Shown here piece by piece: positions 56,541-64,000 of a DNA stretch of 64,000 nucleotides. This stretch comes from Schistocerca nitens (lineage: Eukaryota > Arthropoda > Insecta > Orthoptera > Acrididae), in the NCBI RefSeq assembly GCF_023898315.1, contig NC_064622.1, positions 80,973,387-81,037,386 on the forward strand. The letters are read 5' to 3'. Each line of letters begins with the position of its first letter. Position 1 is the first letter of the stretch. The position numbers were made by a program, and so were the translations under genes. A model generated the notes under the pieces. It did not search any database. It was not told where the DNA came from and saw nothing but the letters and a program-made list of their open reading frames with translations.

Positions 56541-57962
56541 CACTCCTGGAAATTGAAATAAGAACACCGTGAATTCATTGTCCCAGGAAGGGGAAACTTT
56601 ATTGACATATTCCTGGGGTCAGATACATCACATGATCACACTGACAGAACCACAGGCACATAGACACAGGCAACAGAGCATGCACAATGTCGGCACTAGT
56701 ACAGTGTATATCCACCTTTCGCAGCAATGCAGGCTGATATTCTCCCATGGAGACGATCGTAGAGATGCTGGATGTAGTCCTGTGGAACGGCTTGCCATGC
56801 CATTTCCACCTGGCGCCTCAGTTGGACCAGCGTTCGTGCTGGACGTGCAGACCGCGTGAGACGACGCTTCATCCAGTCCCAAACATGCTCAATGGGGGAC
56901 AGATCCGGAGATCTTGCTGGCCAGGGTAGTTGACTTACACCTTCTAGAGCACGTTGGGTGGCACGGGATACATGCGGACGTGCATTGTCCTGTTGGAACA
57001 GCAAGTTCCCTTGCCGGTCTAGGAATGGTAGAACGATGGGTTCGATGACGGTTTGGATGTACCGTGCACTATTCAGTGTCCCCTCGACGATCACCAGTGG
57101 TGTACGGCCAGTGTAGGAGATCGCTCCCCACACCATTATGCCGGGTGTTGGCCCTGTGTGCCTCAGTCGTATGCAGTCCTGATTGTGGCGCTCACCTGCA
57201 CGGCGCCAAACACGCATACGACCATCATTGGCACCAAGGCAGAAGCGACTCTCATCGCTGAAGACGACACGTCTCCATTCGTCCCTCCATTCACGCCTGT
57301 CGCGACACCACTGGAGGCGGGCTGCACGATGTTGGGGCGTGAGCGGAAGACGGCCTAACGGTGTGCGGGACCGTAGCCCAGCTTCATGGAGACCGTTGCG
57401 AATGGTCCTCGCCGATACCCCAGGAGCAACAGTGTCCCTGATTTGCTGGGAAGTGGCGGTGCGGTCCCCTACGGCACTGCGTAGGATCCTACGGTCTTGG
57501 CGTGCATCCGTGCGTCGCTGCGGTCCGGTCCCAGGTCGACGGGCACGTGCACCTTCCGCCGACCACTGGCGACAACATCGATGTACTGTGGAGACCTCAC
57601 GCCCCACGTGTTCAGCAATTCGGCGGTATGTCCACCCGGCCTCCCGCATGCCCACTATACGCCCTCGCTCAAAGTCCGTCAACTGCACATACGGTTCACG
57701 TCCACGCTGTCGCGGCATGCTACCAGTGTTAAAGACTGCGATGGAGCTCCGTATGCCACGGCAAACTGGCTGACACTGACGGCGGCGGTGCACAAATGCT
57801 GCGCAGCTAGCGCCATTCGACGGCCAACACCGCGGTTCCTGGTGTGTCCGCTGTGCCGTGCGTTTGATCATTGCTTGTACAGCCCTCTCGCAGTGTCCGG
57901 AGCAAGTATGGTGGGTCTGACACATCGGTGTCAATGTGTTCTTTTTTCCATTTCCAGGAGTG
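56541..57962 (-). mobile_element. Tc1-like DNA transposon, copy 5, apparently intact
   Basis: 1,422 bp from CACTCCTGGAAATTG to CCATTTCCAGGAGTG with TA at 56,539-56,540 and 57,963-57,964. It is inserted in an older Tc1-like element. It is the only one of the five copies with an uninterrupted transposase. Confidence 0.95.
56696..57718 (-). CDS. Tc1-like transposase, uninterrupted (340 aa)
   Basis: ATG at 57,718 (MPRQRGREPYVQLTDFERG). Residues ~1-110 are two HTH motifs (GWTYRRIAEHVGREVSTVHR; TATSQQIRDTVAPGVSARTI). The catalytic domain has VVFSDESRFCLG, LLFQQDNARPHV and SPDLSPIEHVWDWMKRR; it ends CIAAKGGYTLY. I count only 32 residues between the second Asp and the Glu (34 in standard Tc1). One substitution, RNGLHEAGL where sister copies have RNRLHEAGL, may be harmful. 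The frame is also open upstream of this ATG into the TIR and flank; I chose this start because it is shared and fits the family's length. Cuts and inserts at TA. Confidence 0.93.
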   Translation of the reverse strand: MPRQRGREPYVQLTDFERGRIVGMREAGWTYRRIAEHVGREVSTVHRCCRQWSAEGARARRPGTGPQRRTDARQDRRILRSAVGDRTATSQQIRDTVAPGVSARTIRNGLHEAGLRSRTPLGRLPLTPQHRAARLQWCRDRREWRDEWRRVVFSDESRFCLGANDGRMRVWRRAGERHNQDCIRLRHTGPTPGIMVWGAISYTGRTPLVIVEGTLNSARYIQTVIEPIVLPFLDRQGNLLFQQDNARPHVSRATQRALEGVSQLPWPARSPDLSPIEHVWDWMKRRLTRSARPARTLVQLRRQVEMAWQAVPQDYIQHLYDRLHGRISACIAAKGGYTLY

Positions 57963-58358
57963 TATATCTCTGTATTTGAATACCCATGCCTATACCAGTT
58001 TATTTGGCGCTTCAGTGTATAATTTTGGTTCTTCATGTAAATATTTCTGTCCTCATTTGTTGTATAATTCGTGGAGAATATATACACTGAATGCTCATTA
58101 GAGTTACTGAAGTCCATACATTGTAGAATACGTGTGAGTTAGAATTTCTAGCATTTTATCCATTATCAACAACTGTAGTTGTCTATATCGGGCAGTTATC
58201 GTCAGAAGACTGTTACAAAATATTGTTTACCCATTAAATATAATTTTCTGATTTGTTCTGAACCATCTTCTGTCTCAACATGAATGTCGACAGAAACCAC
58301 GTTGTATATAAATTTCCTTTACTTTACGTCAATGGTCACAAACTTTTTGTCATCAGAC

Positions 58359-58390
58359 TACCGGTTTCGGTCTACAATCACCATATTCAG
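58359..58390 (-). ncRNA. Hammerhead-like core, decayed, left arm
   Basis: Minus strand: CTGAATA, TGGTGATTGTAGACC, GAAACCGGTA. The G of CUGANGA is changed, so probably inactive. Confidence 0.35.
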
Positions 58391-58458
58391 ATCTGTTTTA
58401 TAAAAACATGACCTACTGTACTGCAGCCATAGAGGAATAGTGTTTTTATAAAACAGAT

Positions 58459-58488
58459 CTGAAAATGGTCATTAAAGACCGAAACCTG
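58459..58488 (+). ncRNA. Hammerhead-like core, decayed, right arm
   Basis: Plus strand: CTGAAAA, TGGTCATTAAAGACC, GAAACCTG. The core G and the stem III/cleavage part are altered. Confidence 0.3.
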
Positions 58489-58550
58489 AAATCTGATGAC
58501 AAAAAGTTTTTGACCATAGACGTAAAGTAAAAGAAATGTATTCTATATTC

Positions 58551-59834
58551 GGGTCACTGTTTTAATCGCGACAATGTCGCAGCTTGTGAAACCACATTGC
58601 ATATTTCTTCGCTCTTCACTTACCGTTGTTTCTCATGTTCTTGGTGAATCTCACCGTTAGTTAAGCTTGCGTACTTGTTCCACGAACGTTGTATTGAAAA
58701 TGTACAGAATGACTGTGTGTAATTTAATGTTCACTACGTTTTACACCGTACATTACATCGCATTAGATCGTACGACATGTAAATTGAGACTTGAAAAAGT
58801 TTTTGATCTTGAAAAAGATGCTGATATCCAATCCTGGTTCATGAGCTACGAGAAGTGATGTACCAGGTGCTGCCGCAGGTCGATGACCATATTTGACATT
58901 GATAATTGTAGTATGTAGCAGAGTAGTTCTGAATATATGTAATGATGTAGTAGTTATTTATTTGTGCTAGTGAAACGGACTTCGTACTTAGGTTTGTCCA
59001 AACACAAATGAAACTAACACTGTTTTTCAAGTTCTAATACTACTCCTTCCATACTCTTCTTCAAGTTAGATGTTAAGAATATTTCATTAATTTACCTTGA
59101 TATTTCAAACCAAGATTTAGGGAAGATTAAAACGTGTTTTAATCTTGTACCTACCTCAACAAAATACCGCGAATAGGGCTTCACTATGCGCGTAGTGAGA
59201 TCTACAGTTGCTTGGAAACAAAGTGCAAGCGCTGAATCTGCAGGAGCGGGGTGAAAGGCGGCGGGGAGAGAGGGGTGGGGAGAGTGATCAGGTTCCAGCC
59301 GGCTCATTCAGTGCGGCCCGTTCTTCGAACTCTGGCAAGCGGCGTGTTGGCTTTATCCGAGAACAAACTGTTTCGCCATTTAGCACTTGAGACTAGTGTG
59401 TGGCATCTGCTCACGGCGCTTCTCACCAAGTGAAACCTTGGGACATAAAGGTGGTGAAACGATTGATCAACTCAGATACTGTTGGCGGACGTTAGCTGTT
59501 GAAACCCGCAGAGGCGTTCCTTCGTCCTTCTTCGGAGCTTGTGTGACGTCACGCGAAACCACACTCGCGTTCCCAGACAGGACTCACGCACTTAGGGTGG
59601 CGTGGCGCTCGCGAAAACTAATCAAGCCACATGCTGCTCCACAGACTTTGTAGGAAGCGTCTCGTGGTGGAGCCTGAGCGATTTCTTACACTGCAAAACG
59701 TAAAATCAGCCTGCGACAAGGGTCGCCAGCCTCGCTTTGATCCGCGAGCGCGAGACAGGTTAATCTTCAAACCTTGAACATCAGTTACTTTTGAATACAT
59801 TATGGGAGTGACAGTGATCAATGTGTTACAAATA
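58551..59834. other. No recognised gene; G+C-rich patch
   Basis: 59,230-59,300 is a G-rich patch (GGCGGCGGGGAGAG). 59,500-59,750 is G+C-rich with an 88-residue frame of no known family. I find no TIRs or splice-bounded exon. Confidence 0.45.
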
Positions 59835-59878
59835 TTTACTATCAAAAACAGTCTTCATCACAATTTATTTGTTACGGT

Positions 59879-59912
59879 GACCGGTTTTGACCACTATTGT
59901 GGTCATCTTCAG
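59879..59912 (-). ncRNA. Hammerhead-ribozyme-like core, left arm
   Basis: Minus strand: CTGAAGA, hairpin TGACCACAATAGTGGTCA, AAACCGGTC. Outside the core, GGT pairs with ACC and TTGT with ACAA as a two-part stem I. The expected G of GAAA reads A, so one core position is off. Confidence 0.45.
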
Positions 59913-60316
59913 ACCTACAAGTCGTATACAAAGCATTAATTAGAGGGCCACACACATTAAAGAAAATACATAAAGTAATAAAGCTATAAAACGATGAATT
60001 ACCAATGGTTAAGAACCTCCTTCTGCTGCAGAATCACTACTGGAGAAAGCAGTGAACGTCTTACTATATATAATGTAGGCTCCGCCCACTTCTGACGGTA
60101 TGGTGTCATTACTAACCAATGAGTTATAAGTCGAATAACAAAGTAAAATTTCTTAGTTAAAAGAAATAAAAATAAACACACACTAAACTTAGCTTATTTA
60201 ACAGTTATTGTCAATTAAGAAGCGTTAAAACATTTAAACATGTAGGATAAATGAACTTCGTTTTGACAGTACATGGGTTGCCCTCTCAAGGCCTGTTAGT
60301 GAACCATTTGGAAGCA

Positions 60317-60465
60317 CTGGTTGCCATGGTGAAGTTGGACGCCGTTTCAAAGATGAGGCAGCAGGCTTCTTTCCACTGAAGTTGAAGTCGATAGGCAAAC
60401 TAGTGGTTGCCATGGTGAGGATAAACGCCAGTGCAAAGATGTGGCAGGAGGCTTCTTTCTAACGA
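60317..60465. repeat. Two-unit imperfect tandem repeat in the foldback loop
   Basis: GGTTGCCATGGTGAAGTTGG ... AGGCAGCAGGCTTCTTTCCA (60,320 on) and GGTTGCCATGGTGAGGATAA ... TGGCAGGAGGCTTCTTTCTA (60,404 on) are diverged copies of a ~65 bp unit. Confidence 0.8.
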
Positions 60466-61072
60466 AGTTGTTGCGAAAGTGGAATGGCAAAGACTGCCAA
60501 GTCAGACGACGTACTATTGAGCAGCAACATGTATTTATTGAAACGATTTTCAATGAGTAGGCTGCAATAATCTTTAGCTGACATGTATAGTATATGCTAC
60601 ACAGATACGATAGGAAGTAGTTGTGCATATTTATGAAATATTGTCTATGAAGTTCGTATGTAGATTCATTTTTTATTTTTTTTTAATTACATGCGAATTT
60701 TTAAAAGGCAGTGCTATTACTTATGTTGTACTCCAGTCTTATAAACAAATAAACGCTTCTTAATTGACAATAGCTGTTAAATAAGTTAAGTGTGTGTTTA
60801 TTTTTATTTCTTGACAATGTTCTTTTAACAGAGAAATTTCACATTGTTATTCGACTTATAACTCATTGGTTAGTAATGACACCATACCTTCAGAAGTGGG
60901 CGGACCCTCCATTACATATAGTAAGACGTGCACTGCTTTCTCCAGTAGTGATTCTCCAGCAGAAGGAGGTTCTTAACCATTGGTAATCCATCGTTTTATA
61001 GCTTTTTTACTTTACGTATTTTCTTTAATGTGTGTGGCCCTCTACTTAATGCTTTGTATACGACTTGTAGAT

Positions 61073-61106
61073 CTGGAGATGACCACAGTAGTGGTCGAAA
61101 CCGGTC
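61073..61106 (+). ncRNA. Hammerhead-ribozyme-like core, right arm
   Basis: Plus strand: CTGGAGA, hairpin TGACCACAGTAGTGGTC, GAAACCGGTC. Here GAAA is intact and the A of CUGA is changed to G. The two arms therefore carry complementary single lesions. Confidence 0.45.
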
Positions 61107-61152
61107 ACTATAATAAATAAATTGTGATCAGAACTGTTTTTAATACTAAATA

Positions 61153-61805
61153 CTTGAACATCAGTGATTAAAGGGCCTGTTGCTACCCAAGTACTTTCAG
61201 GTAAAATTCCGAAATGCAACCATTGGCCCAGAAGCATTCACCGCTAACAGTTCAGTACATCATCTGCAGCTGGCGGTTTTCAATTGCCCTTGATTGTGAC
61301 CCTAACAACAAACATGAACGCAATTCAAAGTCAAAAGTGATTAGTTCATTCAAAACACATCACTCTCAGAATTGCAAAGACGCAGGGGAAGTTTATTGGT
61401 ATCAAACAGCCCTAGCCAAACTAGTCATTTTTTATCGAACCAGACCTTCCACCTAGCAAATACGTTCACGTTTTCTGACTGTTCTTATCTAAACGGCACA
61501 AATCCACAACCATAACTCCTTAGCAACCGCAGAGAACAACGGGAAGCGCCTAAGAATAATCGACGCCTGCACACGGGAACACACTTCGGACTGTGTCAGT
61601 CTTCCTTGTTGCTCTCAGTCACTTGTCTGTTCACGAAGGATCACTCTGCTCCTGACTTTTGATATGTGAATTGGGCCATAAGTCATTTGTAACTAGCTGT
61701 CCTTAGACTTCGTTTTGGCTAGCGTGCTGATCGTCAGTTGCGAACTTGACTAGTCCATTGCACACATGAGTCAGTTGACACTAGCAGTTTGAGGTTATGT
61801 TGTAA
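61153..61805. other. No recognised gene
   Basis: Unassigned sequence with short frames only. Confidence 0.5.
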
Positions 61806-61809
61806 GAGA

Positions 61810-62800
61810 AACAACGAACAGAAAATTAACTACAGAACAGCGTGGATTTGTTGTGCAAACATGGTTGACAGATGACCATAATATTACGGTGATGTTTGTG
61901 GAACGTTTTCCAAACATCCAACCTCCATTTCGACAAGGTATCCGAAAAACTTAATTTAAGATTTGAAGATACTGGGTCAGTAGAGCAGGTCCTTTGCTAC
62001 AGAAGAGAATCTTAAAGTTGTCTCGCAGCTTTTTGTGTAGTCACCGACTAAATGTCAGGGAAAAGTTTTCAAGGTGTGTGAAACAGCACCAAACCTACCA
62101 AGGTTCCAGAAACAGCAGACAGTGAGACCGTATGGGCCTAGTTATACTTCATGGCCTAAATGGAGAAGATCCGGATAGGCATTCGGAATTTTGCTAGTTG
62201 TCCACAATCCGACAAAAAGCAGCGCCCAAGTTCTACAAAAGCAACCACATGTGCCGATATAGAAAGAGTTAAACACTCCGAGCGTGAGTGTACGGGCAGG
62301 ACTATACTGTACTAAATTAATCAGCCATTATTTTTTAACGATACTGCCAGTTCTGTAAATTACCTGGATATGCTTCAAAAAGTCTTATTAGAACAAAAAA
62401 TGTCCACTTCTTGAAAATCTTCAGCTGGTTAAGGGAAAGTTGGCATCCAGTTGAAACACCCCCGCATTGTGGATGTACTGTGGGCCACTTTCTAAATGAA
62501 AACCTTGATGAATTGGCAAGTGGTGTATTTTTGAATGTCCTCCACGGTCCCCAGTTATCTTATTCATGGATTTTTAAGCCTGGGGACACTAAAAAAATTG
62601 GCTTATTCCGTGAAGATCAGAAATGTTGGTGGTGTTGGGTACTTGAAGGAACGAATCCAAACGGTATTCGAAAACCTGCAGTCCCAGAAGATGAGCGAAA
62701 AAATTTGTAATTCATTGTTGAAAAGATGTAATTTTGCTTTGAACAGGATGGGAACCAGCTTCAGCATATTTTGTAGGTTCATTGAATATTGACACTGTGT
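61810..62800 (+). pseudogene. Mariner-like transposase remnant with expanded-type HTH
   Basis: The plus strand reads KLTTEQRGFVVQTWLTDDHN, ERFPNIQPPFRQGIRKT (relatives: RFP...PPS..TI), then after loss of most of the catalytic core GHFLNENLDELASG, LFMDF-like sequence and VGYLKERIQTVFENLQSQKM. This follows the N- and C-terminal parts of the mariner-related family with an extended DDD spacing. All catalytic residues are lost. No TIR found. Confidence 0.5.
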
Positions 62801-64000
62801 GGAGGGATGGTTTGATGTTGAAGTCTACTGAAATCATTCCATGCCAAAAGCTGGTTATAACCCTCCTACCTCTCCGGTTAATTGGGCTTTTCTATAGACC
62901 ATATACCTAAAGTCCCAAATCTGTGGGAAAAAGGCATCTACTCCGAAGAATAATGCAAAACCGAGAGAAGTAGATGAAGTTATAACCGAATCGCCACTGT
63001 TCAGTAGTTTAGCAATGACGATTAGAAAGGAAGTTCGGTTAACTTTAAATATTTTTATTACGTAAACTAATTTTTAATTAACAGTAGTTAGTGGAAAATT
63101 TGGAAAAAAAACGTTTTGAAAATATTTCATTACTGCAAATAACCAATGGTCATCAGAATAATTAAACTGTTATTGAACTTTTTACTCGTAAGCAATCTTG
63201 CGTAAGAATTATTTGCGTCATGGCGTAGGAACAATACCTAACGCATACTTTCAAATATTTCACACCACACATGTCACAGTAGTCAGATAATAAGCAAATA
63301 GCAAACACATATAACATATTATATTAATTTTCAAAGATCAATTAAAGTAAGATTGTTTACTGGCAGCGCACAGAAACTTTTTGTTACGTTACTGACAGTG
63401 ATACGGACTATCGTAGCTGTAGCAAGCAGAAAGATTGTTTGAATTTGCTCATTGGTAAGGACTGTCATTTACCTAGCAGTTACTCTAATATTTCTTTGTT
63501 ATAAAAGTTATAAATTATGCTACAAGCTATAAATTAGAAACTCTGCTTCGACAGTGGAATTCAGAGTCCAAGTTACGTAAAGTGTCACTATCAGTTTGTT
63601 ACTATGAAAGTTACTCTATATTTAGCAAATGAATTAATACTGGCTTTTTCATCATTCTATTTCTGACATTATTCATACTAAAGCCAAAACTTTCATCATT
63701 ACGTAATTGTCCAAATGTTCGCAAAATTATGTTTTGATAATCTAATAAATTAATGTTCACTTGATTTTCAGTTCATTTTCTGATTATCTCGGTTCGTACA
63801 AAGGGATAGAATGGGTACTATTTGGATAACGACGTACGAAAATTACTTACGTGACAATATGCACGAAAACAATGTTATTTAAGCAATAAAATTCTAACTA
63901 CGCTGGTCAGCCTGTTGGACTTGTAGTTATAAAACGCCTAGATCTTACTTCACTTTATGATTGCGTGGGTTGTCGAGCGGCTTCATTTAGCGGTAAAACA
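62801..64000. other. No recognised gene
   Basis: Strongly AT-rich to the window edge, with no long frame and no repeat end recognised. Confidence 0.55.

Larger units (their letters stand above)
55398..58017 (-). mobile_element. Tc1-like element (fifth family) interrupted by copy 5
   Basis: The left end CACTGAAGAGCCAAGGAAAC (TA at 55,396-55,397) pairs with the right end GTTTATTTGGCGCTTCAGTG (58,017, then TA). The transposase remnant lies at 55,400-56,447. Its 5' region is split by the Tc1-like copy at 56,541-57,962; without it the element is about 1.2 kb, the usual size. Confidence 0.9.
58301..58550. mobile_element. Small foldback with hammerhead-like arms
   Basis: The left arm has TTTACTTTACGTCAATGGTC, AAACTTTTTGTCATCAGA and CAGATCTGTTTTATAAAAAC; the right arm has the same in inverse order (GTTTTTATAAAACAGATCTG, TCTGATGACAAAAAGTTTTT, GACGTAAAGTAAAAG). 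A loop of about 30 bp lies at 58,410-58,440. Confidence 0.85.
59835..61152. mobile_element. Large foldback element, ~395 bp arms
   Basis: The left arm 59,835-60,228 and right arm 60,753-61,152 are inverted copies, sharing CACAATTTATTT, GGGCCACACACATTAAAGAA, ACCAATGGTTAAGAACCTCC, TGGTGTCATTACTAACCAAT, AAATAAAAATAAACACACAC and CAATTAAGAAGCG. Each arm carries a hammerhead-like core near its outer end. The loop (60,229-60,752) encodes nothing recognisable and holds a small tandem repeat. Confidence 0.9.

Noticed and set aside
56696-58117. A 473-residue open frame on the minus strand
   Set aside because: Its N-terminal part runs through the transposon's leader and terminal repeat into the flanking older element. 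The real transposase starts at MPRQRG (57,718).

Overview
The window looks like a piece of a very large, repeat-rich arthropod genome. The best match by recognisable repeats is an orthopteran, most likely a grasshopper or locust of the Acrididae (Schistocerca-like). This rests on tRNA-headed SINEs with the GCACTATGGGACTTAACAT tail, tRNA-headed palindromic repeats, CR1-like LINEs with a (GTAGAT)n 3' end, RTE-type LINEs and many Tc1/mariner elements. I see no prokaryotic, organellar or LTR-retroelement structure. The species call is an inference from remembered repeat families, not from a search.

Layout. 1-13.7 kb: a Tc1-like copy cut by the window edge, then decayed RTE-type and CR1-like LINE pieces, two of them carrying antisense SINEs, plus a worn Tc1-like remnant and a small TIR element. 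13.7-25 kb: a second Tc1-like copy, a deleted mariner-like element, an RTE LINE 3' end holding two SINEs, a palindromic tRNA-headed repeat, another Tc1-like family (20.4-21.8 kb), a foldback with a SINE inside it, and a 1.3 kb mariner fossil. 25-37.9 kb: a microsatellite-cored inverted repeat, mariner remnants, a Tc1-like element apparently split by 1.5 kb of SINE-bearing DNA, LINE pieces, and the only convincing host gene part: TATA box, start site, Kozak ATG, signal-peptide exon and splice donor on the minus strand near 33.8-33.9 kb. 37.9-45.2 kb: two CR1-like LINEs; the first keeps an ORF1 with an SGNH-esterase-like domain, an endonuclease and a reverse transcriptase. 45-64 kb: mostly unrecognised AT-rich DNA broken by a dense DNA-transposon cluster at 47.3-61.2 kb.

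Two transposons have uninterrupted transposase frames: a 1,548 bp mariner-like element with 168 bp inverted repeats (48,795-50,342) and the Tc1-like copy at 56,541-57,962. Five near-identical copies of that Tc1-like family lie in the window and must be young. 

The most interesting structure is a recurring class of foldback elements (22.6, 48.7-52.4, 58.3-58.6 and 59.8-61.2 kb). Each arm carries a motif that reads as a hammerhead-ribozyme core (CUGANGA, hairpin, GAAAC, then GGUC or GGUA), always pointing outward from the centre. In the 48.7-52.4 kb foldback the two arms were hit at almost the same mirror position by two different Tc1/mariner elements.
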